Shown one piece after another: positions 39,595 to 51,827 of a stretch of DNA of 64,000 nucleotides (its first letter is position 1; each line of letters starts with the position of its first letter). The translations under genes and the position numbers were made by a program. The notes beneath the pieces are model-generated. The model was not told the origin of the DNA. It worked only from the letters and a program-made list of their open reading frames with translations, and did no database searches. The DNA is taken from positions 1,601,328-1,665,327 of the forward strand of contig NW_002060948.1 of assembly GCF_000150275.1 (NCBI RefSeq), read 5' to 3'. The DNA comes from Trichoplax adhaerens (Eukaryota > Placozoa > Uniplacotomia > Trichoplacea > Trichoplacidae).

Positions 39595-41894
39595 ATATGC
39601 GTAAAGTTTAGGTTGAAAGATAAGGGGTAGCTCTACGAGTATTTCACCCCTTTGCAGGGCTGCAGATTTTGTAGTGATGACTGGATAATTCCTCCACCTG
39701 CAATAATTTGATGGCTAACCAAGTTTGTAGAATCTGGAATGAAGTAATCAACTATACTAGAGCATCTAATGTGATAATATTATAAAAAAAACATGCAAAA
39801 GATTCCATATTTTGGGTTTTTCTCGGCATAAACAAATCTCCAAGTCTGCATTTGATTGCTATATATGTACACTACAGTATAATTGCCCGACGTGGTATGG
39901 TCTCGATGACAACAAGAAGCCTCCGGCTGCCCGAGCAAGTCAAGGCAGGTCACAATCACTGGGGATAAGGACGCAAAGCTCAGCGTTGTCTATAGAAGGG
40001 AGTAGAGTGATTATTTATTGGTCATTTTAACTGCAGCGTAGCTCTACAATCGTACGCTATACTATAAGCGATTGTCATTCAAGTCTTCTTATATTAAAGC
40101 GCACGGTAGTTTCAGTAGTACACCCAGTACAGTATTCTAAAACGACAAGAAAAATGCACAGTGTTGGCATAGTGAACTGTTTACTCTTTTGTACATACGC
40201 AATCCAGCAGCTCCTTTGCATAGCAATCGTAGCCAGTATAGTCTATATTCTCAGATATACGTTCCAGTTGAAATGACGAGCAAAAATACAGTCGTCTGCT
40301 TGCATATTTTGAGTATACCGAAGGACGACTGTTTCCTGTCAACGTGGAGTACATTTAAAGGTATGCGCACCTTTCTTTGCACTCAACGGCCACTTTCCAT
40401 CACTCGTTCAGCAGTGCAGTGCTGTACAGTATTTAGGTAAACCATATGAGTTATGCGTTAGGTCATGGACTCCTAGACAAGTACTACTGTAGTTGTTTTC
40501 TTTTCTGGAAGTCCATGGTTAGGTCCTGGGCTACTCGATTATCTAGCTCCCCTCTTGCCTCGAGTGCATTTCCCCCATGATGTCAACATGACAAAATTAT
40601 ACGTCCCTGATTGCATGCTAGAATAAAGAAGAAGGAAGTTGCAAATAGTCCATGGCATAGTCTACTGGAAGAAGACCTTCTCGTAGTCCATGTCCGTGGT
40701 CATAAACTACTGTATACAAATGTCCATAACGAGTTAATCACCTCCATTGGCTCCATAACAGATTAACCGATTGAAGAAGTAGTATCAATGATGTAGTACA
40801 GTACTTTGCTTCCTGTACTGTAGGTAGTGCACAGTACTGTACACTGTACACTGTGGAGTGTTGCCTCATCACGTGTGTATCGGGACCGATGCTTCATACA
40901 ATCCTATTGTTGATTGGGACCGTTTGGAGGAACTGGTGCGTCTTATTGGTCTCTAGTGTGCTACTCATTCACCTCCTTGCTGCTTGATTGATTGATGATT
41001 GTCTGTAATCGACATCATGGTATCCTTAATTACTGTCAATAACATTGATAAATAATGTATTAGCAAATCATATTATCATTTCAATTATACAGTACATGCA
41101 CAAGGAGTACAAGTAGGACAATCATGAGTTTTACGCGTAGCCAATGTTGACGCTAGCATGGAGCTCGTAGACTTTATTCCTAATGAGCAGAGCCTTTTAA
41201 TTAGCAAGACGAAATTAAGTTGAAGTGGAAATTTGAAAGATCGAAGCAGGTAATTTTTACATGCAATGGTGTTAGATTAGACAATAATATAGAGGGCCAG
41301 CGATATTACTTTGGATGTAGGAAAGAGATATACTGTACTGTAGGTTACTTTTTATTTATTAGCATCAATACAGTAAGTGTTTCACTACAGTACATCTCAT
41401 GATAATTTTACTTAAAGTCCTTGATCCAAAATTAAAATAACATCACCAGAGTGCTTGATCTCATTTACTTTAGCCCTTATTCAGCTAATAAAGCGCTGTT
41501 GATCGATTGAACGCGTACTATATACTCGATCCAACACTCTATATGTGCTTGGCAAAATGTTATAGCAGAGGAGGAGGAATGGCTCGAGTAGAGCATGCAG
41601 AATTTAAAAAAATTTTTAATTTTGATTATGTCAATCGGTGAACAATGAGGAACATCTATATATCTATATATAAACAAATTGTTCAGAATAGTATTGCATT
41701 GTAGATATCCTGATTAATTGGAGCATCGTACAATGTTATCTATTTTAAATGAAATAATTTAACAAATTGAAATGAAAACAGTGAGATGACTACTGCAAAT
41801 TAAGTCACTGTAGGTCGGTTTACAATTTATATTAATTAATAAATAAATAAAATATCTTATCGTCTTATATCTTATAGCACACAGTATAGACGCT
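39595..41894. other. 2.3 kb divergent intergenic region
   Basis: Upstream of both FBXL12-like (leftward) and PIGL (rightward). It is less AT-rich than average at 39870-40000 and 40480-40900, and has a TACTG/CAGTA pentamer cluster at about 40796-40857. I see no exon; the open frames here show no family features. Confidence 0.5.
40796..40857. repeat. TACTG/CAGTA pentamer cluster
   Basis: Contains AGTACAGTACT, CTGTACTGTAG, CAGTACTGTACACTGTACAC and similar short palindromes, of the same type as at 12715 and 21705. Confidence 0.75.
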
Positions 41895-43624
41895 ATGGAT
41901 GGCAATATTTCTTACGGATTGTACACCTTCATCGTAAAGATCGCGTCGACATCGGTGTTTCAAGTTTCATTGCTTATAGTTGTTGTAATGATGTTAGCTT
42001 ATCATTCCACAAATTTGAATGATTGGTGTACAGTTGTAGCTCAAAAGAATGTATTATTGGTAATAGCACATCCAGATGATGAATGCATGTTTTTCTCACC
42101 ATGCGCTCAGGCTATGGCAAAGTATGCTGAAAATGTATACCTGCTTTGTATATCTGACGGTAGGATACTTTCCTTGCTAATTATGCTGCTATTGAACTAA
42201 ACCAACAATGTTGAAAAGTCTTATTGAAATGATGTTGGCATTAGGAGATTATCATGGAATGGGAAAGATCCGCCCAAAGGAACTTATTAAAAGTTGCAAA
42301 TTTTTAGGAATAGACCGTATTGAAATCATTTTTAATAAGTAGGGATCGAAAGATTTATTATTTTAGTACAGAAATTTATCTCAAATAAGGTTAAGAGTAA
42401 TGCTCTGGCCCGTCGTAGGATTGATCATTATTAATGCAGCTATTCTTGATTATGTTGCAGATTTCTACAAGATGATCCAAACGCAAACTGGGATAAAAAA
42501 TTGTTGAAAAAAATTTTTCGTGATAGAATTTGTCAGCATCGAATAAATGTGGTTAGTCTAGAATAAGACACTAGTGCATTAATCATAGCGAGAATAGGAT
42601 AGATGTTAAAAAATTATTATACGTAGTTGTGTCATAGTATATTACTTTATTTGTATAAATAGCAGGATGATGCTAAGCTTCTATTTTCATCAATTCTTTT
42701 ATGAATGCATAGTAGTAATATAAACTAGATGTAAAATATTCTATGGCGATTATTTGACTTGCAATAGTACACTCACTAATCCTTCACAAGTACACTAGCA
42801 TAAAGTTAAGACTAGACTTTTTTAACACTTACTGAGTTTGTGTATTGTTTGTAGATTGTTACCTTTGATGAATATGGCGTTTCTGGTCATGCGAATCATA
42901 TTTCACTTTATCATGCTCTAAAGTAGGTGCTACTGTAATCTACTAGTCTTATAATTTAGATGGTCTTAGCGGCATACAAGATCTTAACATTCAATCGTAC
43001 TAACCATATAGATATATGCATTTATTATCTGCTTTTTTAAGTGAACTAATCCACGAAGAGAGTGATGACTGTATAGCACAGATAGAGGCTTTTGCTCTAA
43101 AAAGCGTCAATGTTATTCGCAAATATATTGGTATTATGGACATTATTTGGACGATATTACTAAAGTTAGTTTTCTTTCACGATAAATATTTACTAGCTAC
43201 CAGCTTATACAATTATTTTGTTATTGATCTATTTTACTCCAGTTTCCTGGTATACTAATAGAAACTGATTTTGTACTATTGCCAACTTTTATATTCTTTT
43301 ATATTCAATATTACAGAGGAAATAGTTATGTGTGCATAAATTCTTTCGGAGGTTGCATCGCCTCACAAGTAAGTTAGGGCTGATAACATTGCTCGAAATT
43401 TTCATGTTAGCATTTAAATGTATTGTACATCTTTATTAGTTTCATGACAACAAAACAAAATGCGGCAAATTTGATTTATTTTATCTTTAAGACTATATTT
43501 TATATCGTTTTGAATTCAATAGTTAGCGATGCGAGCACATGCTAGTCAATTTGTTTGGTTCCGACGATTGTACGTTATCTTCTCAAGGTATATGTTGATT
43601 AACACATTGGAGAGAATTGGATAA
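41895..43624 (+). CDS. PIGL: N-acetylglucosaminyl-phosphatidylinositol de-N-acetylase (PIG-L), 7 exons
   Basis: ER enzyme for the second step of GPI-anchor synthesis, deacetylating GlcNAc-PI on the cytosolic face. Exons 41895-42159, 42245-42338, 42461-42551, 42855-42922, 43012-43164, 43317-43368, 43523-43624; 825 nt, 274 aa (human 252). Residues about 20-38 form an N-terminal membrane anchor ([16 protein letters not shown]). The metal-binding AHPDDE motif follows ([12 protein letters not shown], human [12 protein letters not shown]), then [21 protein letters not shown] with the catalytic His pair (human FDAGGVSGHSNH), SVNVIRKYI (human SVNVLRKYI), and the tail [20 protein letters not shown]. 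All active-site residues are present. Exons 3 and 5 end at GTTAGT donors. Confidence 0.94.
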
Positions 43625-44494
43625 AACTTAGATTTCTGTATGGCTCATCCACTCTAGCAACAGTTGGACGTTGTCTGTTCATGTGAAATAGCGTAGTCAA
43701 TCCATTTATAGTCATTGTCCAACACTGGTTATACAGTATATCAGTTAATTGTATAAATAGAGTACAAGATTAAGAAAAATTATCTTCTCCGACATATAAA
43801 TCTGAATAATAACTCTATCTGTATAGTTATTATCTAAGATATGATCATGGATCTATTGCATTTAAATGAAACTCTCATTTAATATACTTCTTAATAAATA
43901 AATAAGATGTTGATTTTGTAAGATGAATTGTCTATTGTATGTGGATGTATGGTCTTATTGCATTCCTCATACAGAGAGCAATTTTAAGCTTTCACTGACT
44001 TGAACAAAGTAATCCAGCCAATGTAATGAATGATATTACGAGTTATAGTCAAGTGAATTATAGGAATGTGAATGGTTGATAAGTAAAAGTTATAGTCTGG
44101 GTGAACGTACATGATTGATAATTAAAATAAATAAAATAACAGGATAATAGTATGAGATAAAATCATGTAAAATACATGAATGTTGTAAAAGACTGACAGT
44201 TACATAATTTGATGGTCTAGTTAAAAGTAAATAAGTTACATCAATGTGGAGATTAACCATTAAATAATGGATAGATAATCAATATGGGTTACAATCAAGT
44301 GCAATACATTAGTTTGAATGAATGATAATTATATCAAGTTAAGTTAACGTTTATATTACGCAATATGCAACGCAATAATTTCAAAATAGTGACATTAGGT
44401 AAGATAAAGAAGTAATACTTTTAGATAAGATGATTTAAGTCTATGCGAATCGTACCGTAGAATTAGATTAAGAATAAGCAAAGTAATGGTTGAC
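43625..44494. other. Intergenic between convergent PIGL and YDJC
   Basis: 3' flanks of both genes; AT-rich, nothing else recognised. Confidence 0.45.
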
Positions 44495-45858
44495 TCAAGG
44501 TTGTAAAGTTTTATAGCTAACAAAGTCGCATTTCCGTAGTAGCAATGTACGTAGAGTCCTATCCTTCATCATTTCCATCTCGTGCTCTCTTGCAGGAGAC
44601 TTCGAAAAGCTGTCTGGTGGTTGCCCGCAGCCACCATCACCTTTACATGGATATCCAGGATGAACCATTAATTCGCATGTAACAGAGTCATTGTTCACTG
44701 AATGATTTGCTTTTTCGTTTATAATTTGATCGATCCAATCTATTATTCTCTGCTTCGTTAAATTTATCCCCATCAGGCTTAAACCTCCAAAGTAATTAGT
44801 ATATCTATAATACAAAAGTTAGAAAAATATCAAAGGTAAATGATATGTAAATTACGCCATTCTACACGTCATTAAGATCTCTTGAAGAAATTCATTGCAT
44901 CACTTCTAAACTCGTTTTACTATTAGGTTCCATAATTTGAATTGGTAGACATACTTTACTCCGTAGTTCTCGAACACACTTTTAGAACTGATGGCTTCAT
45001 GAACGACAGAGGTATAGAATGTAATTTGAGCTTCTGTTAGCCAGTTACATGACTCAAGATTTTTTTCGACGGGCATACGAGTCCACCTAATATCGAATTT
45101 GCTAATAACTGAGGCGAATACATTATTTATACCAGGTAAAACATGGCAGTGCTGATGTCCGTCGACATGGGTTGGTAGTTGTTTGGCATGATTGATAAAC
45201 CATACAACCTGAGCCTCAATTTCATGCTCAACCTATGGCAAGCACAAGAAAAAATTAAAACCACCACCTAAATAACTTTTACGTATTTATTAGTTTAAGA
45301 TACAGGCCAGCTTGAGATACGACGTACAGTATACTATTTCATATTGTAGATACAGTATGGTATCAAGGTATCAATCAATGTATCAGTTTCATACACTGTA
45401 CGAGTATGTTGTTATAATTCAGTGACTATAATTGAATCGTTTTAATATCACCGACATACCTCAGCTAAGGAAATATCGCCGCTTGTTAAACGTTCTCTAA
45501 ATCCAAACTTGCCCCAGAATAAGTTATCATGATCCGTTAACGTTTTGTAATTATAATCATTGACTGGTTTTCCTTCAGTTAAATTAGCATGCAATCCTAT
45601 GGGGATTGCATGTTTCCGACATGCTTTGATTGCATATTGAGCAGATTGACCATTCACTAATAGTGATGTGCTCGTTATCATTCCCTGCAAGAAACTTTCG
45701 ATTATTCCACAATCTCTAGGTATGCAGTATCCAAGATCATCCCCATTGACAATAAGCTTGACAGGTTTGTTTGTCATGTGGCTGCTATGACCATGATCGT
45801 TCTGTAAGTTATTGTGTGTACCTGTAGCAGGGCCATAGTCACTGCGATGATCAGCCAT
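44495..45858 (-). CDS. YDJC: YdjC-like carbohydrate deacetylase, 3 exons
   Basis: Metal-dependent deacetylase of acetylated carbohydrates (YdjC/ChbG family). Exons 45858-45460, 45232-44955, 44804-44495; 987 nt, 328 aa (human 323). The metal site is visible: GDDLGYC (human ADDFGYC), GLHANLTEGKPV (human GLHANLSEGRPV), and THVDGHQHCHVLPG (human THADGHQHVHVLPG). The C-terminal part has CELMVHPGYP and GGCG.PDSF, both family marks. The start is uncertain: homology begins at an internal ATG at 45777 (MTNKPVKLIV), which would give 301 aa, whereas the longest ATG-initiated frame starts at 45858 and adds 27 polar residues. The joins are phase 0 and phase 2. Confidence 0.9.
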
Positions 45859-48800
45859 TCGAGATGTCGTTGCCTTCACTAATGCTTTAGCAATGCCACA
45901 ATCCCTCACACAGCGTGGTATTTTTACTCCATTACACGTACATTAACCGCGTATCATGAATCGATGATGACTCGTATAATAATTCTTCTCGAGAAACTAT
46001 TGGCAGTTTGCCATACAGATAACAATTCACCATGTGTACAGTGTAAAGTATATTAATAATCGAATAGCAAGTGGGATAAAAGAGAATTAATTTAGAGAAG
46101 AGAAGAAATGTGTTTCCAATGGCGAACACAAGCAAGCATCCGTCATCCTGGGTAGTCGAGCAGTCTCCACCGGCAACAGATGTGACCGACAGACAGCCTG
46201 CATTTTCCCAAATCCATGTCATAGCCTCATAGTCAGACCTACCACAATGGAATGAATGGTCTGTGTCCGGGCTTCCGGTATGTTGTTATTAGCCATATCG
46301 AACCGTACCGTGCCCGATCGTCGATGAAAGTGTGACACGTCTACAGGCGCAGGTAAGATCTGTAATGACAGTTAAGAGCTGCCGCCGGTCGGCCATGCTT
46401 AAGCCATCCCGCTCATGTACAGTAAAGTAATTTATTAGTGGAATGAAATAAAGTAAAATAAAAGTAAATGACTTTGATCAGCTATACAGAGAGTATATCC
46501 GTATTTTCCGTGTGTAAACTCTTTCATTGATGCAGTCATAATTGTTTTTCTGCGTAGTGAAAAATGGAATTTTTCTTGTATTGACACTTCTATAAAAGGT
46601 ATTTCCTATGGCTGCCCTCATCAAAAGCGTTCATCAACGGTCGAGCGATGAATGGGGCCAGTTATGGAAGAGGTATATCCCTGGATAGGCCATGATCGCA
46701 TCTCCTTGTGCGGGATAGTGCTTTTATTTTTGATGTGTTTTTACAATGGAAAAGAAGTCCTTAGTTGATAAGACAGTATCTTTTACTGCCCGGCAAAATA
46801 ACAACTAACAATAACAAAATAAATGGAGTTTTTAGAGTCCTTTAAATGGAGTGAAAACGCAAGCCAAACCCAATCAAATGGCTGATTTCCAAACCCGAAA
46901 TAAGTGCAATCGCTATACAAACATTGTATTACTACAGAAATTCTAAACCCGAATCCCGCCCTCGAGTCGGCTTTCGGATTAGCTTTGAAGGACATTGGAC
47001 TGAGTGTTGCACTGTGTGTGCCAAGTGTACTCCAGATTGTCCAGTCTAGGCATTGGAAAGGTTGAATCGTTGAAATGTTGAGAGCGAAATATTGAATTAT
47101 GATATTGGTTAAGCTAAACGAACACGGAGTATTACTGTATTATGAAGTATGCAGTAGGTCGGGAGAATCCATATGGTAGCAATAAACGTTGCATCATTAC
47201 ATCATTAAGCAGGAAATTTAAATTCTAATTGTTGATTTAATATACGCGTATATGCATCAATCTTGAAAACCTAGTAATAACGTCAACGAATGAATAGAGT
47301 GGCTTAAGATTGCTAACATTATTTTAAAGTACCCTGCTTAGGGAAGTATCTGATAGTGACTTTATCTGTAAATGAATGATTCATATGTCCATATTTGCTT
47401 ATTGTAATATGGACAGTGTTTGGACACTAATATGGGACGTGACTTGATGCACATACTTGTAGGTATCACCTTGCTAAACTGGATAGTGGACAAGTGCATC
47501 GATCTCGAGTGGTATCAAAGTTAACGCTAGTATCATCTCGAAGGAAATGAAATCAACTAGAGGGAGCTTGTCGCCTGCGAAAGGCCACAAATACTATAGA
47601 TTGATATGTTATATGCGCTCTATGCGAGCAGGTATCTCAGCAATAGATTACCAATAGTAGTATGTTTTTTTTGTCTCTCTCTTATGATTGGTAAATGATC
47701 TAGTAGGGCTTTCGGTAACTTCGACGATGCAGTAGATTATTCTGTTGTATGAGTCACTAGCCAAAGCAGTATTTTGCATAATGACAACACAAAGTTTATT
47801 TGTTGAAGGTTGGATTGAAATGAAAGCCAGACACTTGTCACTAAAACATATTGCAAGTTTAAAATACACATGTGAAAAGTTACATTGTCCCTAATGGATG
47901 GCAATTTAAACAATTAGTGATTATTGAATTATCTTTAAGCTGCGATGCACCATATTATGTAAACTAAGGGGGAAAAAATGGATTAAAATTGATTATTGCG
48001 AAATTGATACCAAACGTACGCGGTGTTACGTAATCGGAGAGGAATTTCTGAAATACCTCATATGGTGCTCTGTATTATGATTGCTTAACTCATGATATGG
48101 TAAGCTCCAGGTAAGCACTATGGCAGAGTTAGCATTTAAAAATTAAATTCTTGTTGGTTGCACAAGAGCGATATTATTGCTAGATCGTACACTATACGGT
48201 AGACAGTCTAATTTGCTAATACCGCCATGACACTATATGAACCATTATTTATATCATTGTATCATGATATGTATCATGATATATATTGGTGTACTTTTGT
48301 CAACATTTGTATGTATACTATATGCATGAATTGATGATCGCCGTGCACTATTAGCCAATATTAACAGTTGATATTGTTGAATAATCTCTGCTTTTGATGA
48401 TATTTACAAACTGTATAAGTCTTGAGTCATTCATGTAAAGCCGTATGTTGTTATTTTATCCTATTTTTATGCTAACGTTGCATTGATAGGCTTGTGTAGT
48501 GGTTTGGCATTTTAGCTCGTTCTTATAGTAATGCTGTAATTGTTTGATTAAAATTCTTTAATCGGATTTAAATTTAAATTTATGATAATACAACTTCTAG
48601 GAATTTTCGATTGTGACGTAAGTTATTAAAATCAAATAAGGCTATGCCAATTTCATATACTCGTATATTACTATGAGTAGAGAGCAAGTGCATAGAGATA
48701 GATTGGCAAATTTTGGAATAAGAGCATAATAGAGGAATAGCAAACAAACTCTAATAATATAGACCAAAGACTATTATGTAGTTTTGTAAAGCAATGGCGA

Positions 48801-49891
48801 AACGTTGGGTATCGTTAAATGTAAAGTTAGAATTGATTTTTTGGCAGGGATATTACTTTCATTTTTATACGGTGGATTTTAAGAATCGAATTACCTACGT
48901 AATATTATCATAAAAGATTGCATGCTTAAAGGATTAAATGAACGATGGAAAGACTGTGCTGCCATGAAATCGCTATAGACTGCGTGTACTGATGTTTCAT
49001 GTCGGGATTACTTATTCATTCTTTCATCTCTATCGTTCAAAAGATGATCAACTTTCACCACTAAATCATCGCGTCTTACATTGTAGGCTAGATGACTTAC
49101 AACTTAATTTTGCTACGGCCTGCATAAGCGTATAAGTACACCATCATCCATTCACAGTATATTAAAATTGTGTCATCATAGCAGCCTATTTATCTATGCA
49201 ATGATTGGACTGGTTTGTTTAAGGGAGATCTCTGCACTCATTTAAATTTTAATCGAGTTATTTTAAAAGTTTATATACAGCATCAATTCGTATGATGTAT
49301 TAACTCGTACCGTCATTATTTCTTTTTTGAATGATTCCAGTTACTTGAAATTGGCACTAGTACTAGTACGATATCATCATACTCGTAACGCTTTTGAATA
49401 GGTTTACAGAGCATCAAATTATTTGTAAAAATAGTCTACTGGTAGTGATATGAAATTGATTCATTCGCGATAGTTGTTTTCGATGTTGCATTCAATTTTA
49501 CTGGATAATAGTTTATAGTTAGTATAGCTTAACGAGGCTATTGTGTAAGCTATGTAACCTAGGAAGCCTATGGTAGTTTTATGTAGAAATGGGGGTTCCT
49601 ATTTTTAACAGATAGTTATATAATTGTTTGTAACCTTGGTGATAATAAGTGCAAGAATGAAATGGTGTATCCTGGAAAAGATTTGATCGTGAGATGGCCA
49701 CTTACTTTACTATACAGTAATATGGCGAGTCATCATAATATGATGTAGCGTATTTAGTGGACATATTGTTGCAGTTATCACTAGCCACTAACACAAATTG
49801 AATTTACAACGATGATACTCATGCTCAATATACTGTAAACATAGTTTTACAGGAAATTTGATACTGTCATTAAAGTTGGAAAAAAAAATTG

Positions 49892-49912
49892 AATAATAAT
49901 AATAATAATAAA
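49892..49912. repeat. (AAT)n microsatellite
   Basis: Seven uninterrupted AAT units following an A-rich tract. Confidence 0.85.
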
Positions 49913-50366
49913 ACATTGTTTTTGGTGAATTTGCTGACTAGAGTGTTCTTGTTGACTTGTGAAAGCTCACATATATGCATAACTGTTGGAGTAAAGATAC
50001 ATCATTGATCATTAAGTAATGATAGTTACTGGATGACTAATACTAGTGAAAGTGATGACGAATTGCGATGTAATGCGGCTTTTGTGTGTTGCGTTTATGC
50101 TTACCTAAAGCGTCAATGAAATTTTTAACCGCTGACAATGATCAACCCGATAAAATAATTATTCCAATGAGTACCATTGGTTAAGCTACGGAAAGAGAAT
50201 GAATATGGATGATGAGTATGGTAACTGTATGATAAATGATGTGGGATAAAAATAAATTGTAGAGTTGATGACTGGTCTAGCAATGAGCTGTAATGTCGAT
50301 GATTTTTAATTATTGATTTCAATTGAACGATTGAGTGGAGAAACGTAAAAGCTTCGATATCGATAA

Positions 50367-51244
50367 AAATGATTTGTCTACTCTTACGCACGGCATAGTG
50401 TGCCATTGCAATTGAAATATTGAGTGGAGCAAGAAGGATGATTTTGTTCTACTGTAGTCTATCGTACTTAGTATTGGATTGATTGATTAAGCCTGACGTA
50501 AAAGCTTGGATATGGTATTTTGGAGTCAAATTCCAATTTCATATTGGATAAAAATGATTTGTCAACTCTTAGCAGCATAGTGTGCCATTGCAATTGAAAA
50601 TATTGAGTGGAGAAAGAAGGATGGCTTTGTATTAGTCTATCGTACTCAGTATTAGATTGATTGATTAATTAACCCTGACATCAAAGCTTGGATATGGTAT
50701 TTTGGAGTCAAATTCCAGTTTGGTATTGGAAAAGAAATGATTTGTCAACTGTTAGCGGCATAGTGTGCCATTGTAATTGAAATATTGAGTGGAGAAAGAA
50801 GGATGATTTTGTTGTACTGTAGTCTATCGTACTCAGTATTGGATTGATTGATTCAACCCTGAGTCAAATTCCAATTTGGTATTGGAAAAGAAATAATTTA
50901 TCTACTGTTAGCGGCATAGTGTGCCATTGTAATTGAAATATTGAGTGGAGTAAGAAGGATGATTTTGTTCTACTGTAGTCTATCGTACTTAGTGTTGGAT
51001 TGATTCGTTCATTATTGGAGTCAAATTCCAATTTGATATTGGAAAAGAAATAATTTATCTACTGTTAGCGGCATAGTGTGCCATTGTAATTGAAATATTG
51101 AGCGGAGCAAGAAGGATGATTTTGTTGTACTGTAGTCTATCGTACTCAGTGTTGGATTGATTGGTTCATTATTGGAGTCAAATTCCAATTTGGTATTGGG
51201 AAAGAAATAATTTATCGACTGTTAGCGGCATAATGTGCCATTGC
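50367..51244. repeat. Tandem array, six units of about 157-184 bp
   Basis: The anchor GGCATAGTGTGCCATTG (GGCATAATG in the last unit, AGCATAG in the second) occurs near 50393, 50574, 50758, 50914, 51071 and 51228. Each complete unit also has GAAATATTGAGTGGAG, AAGAAGGATG, TAGTCTATCGTACT and AGTCAAATTCCAATTT. The first two periods are about 25 bp longer because of an extra CATCAAAGCTTGGATATGG-type segment that the last units lack. Confidence 0.9.
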
Positions 51245-51827
51245 TAAACGACAATATCGCATTTTCAGGCCATGTTAGGCAAAATGGCAGTCAGCGCCAT
51301 TGTTTTCAAATGTTGTTTTGGAAGAGAGAAAGGACCATCTTGATGGAGGATTGCATACTGAAAAGAGGGGTATTACCGTAACATCGGATATGCGTAGTAG
51401 GTTTGGTATAGATGGGAGGTTGGAAAGGGAGATGGAAGCGAGTGCAGCTGTGCTGGCCAGATTGGACCGCAAGTAGCATTTGAAAGCCATATCCCTTTCC
51501 AATCAGGTGATTTGATCAGTTGTTGACTATAGGCATTTTGCAGCGATTACTTTATTGTTGATGATGGCCGTATGCTCGCCATTGGGTATTGCTAAATCCA
51601 ATACCTGCCATCACCATCAGCAATAGTGAATGTAACACAGTACTCGGCGGGTAGAGAGAATAGCGCTCAATTCAATAGTCCACGGACTATGACTACTGCA
51701 AAACCCTTATTGCAGCCACATCAATCTGTTGTTCTTCATTTGCACTGCACTCATAGCACGCACAAGATCAGAAAGTTGCCACCGATCGCCAATCTATCGA
51801 CTACTGCCATTGAAAACAACGGTTATC

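Larger units (their letters stand above)
45859..51827. other. 6 kb gene-poor region upstream of SGSM
   Basis: Divergent upstream region of YDJC and SGSM. 46220-46420 is relatively GC-rich and may be the YDJC promoter. From 46420 to 50360 I see only AT-rich sequence with an AAT microsatellite at about 49892-49912. The rest is the 50367-51244 array. Confidence 0.5.

Noticed and set aside
45932-46222. Leftward 96-codon frame with a hydrophobic stretch upstream of YDJC
   Set aside because: It does not splice in frame to YDJC by any site I can see and lies in its likely promoter.
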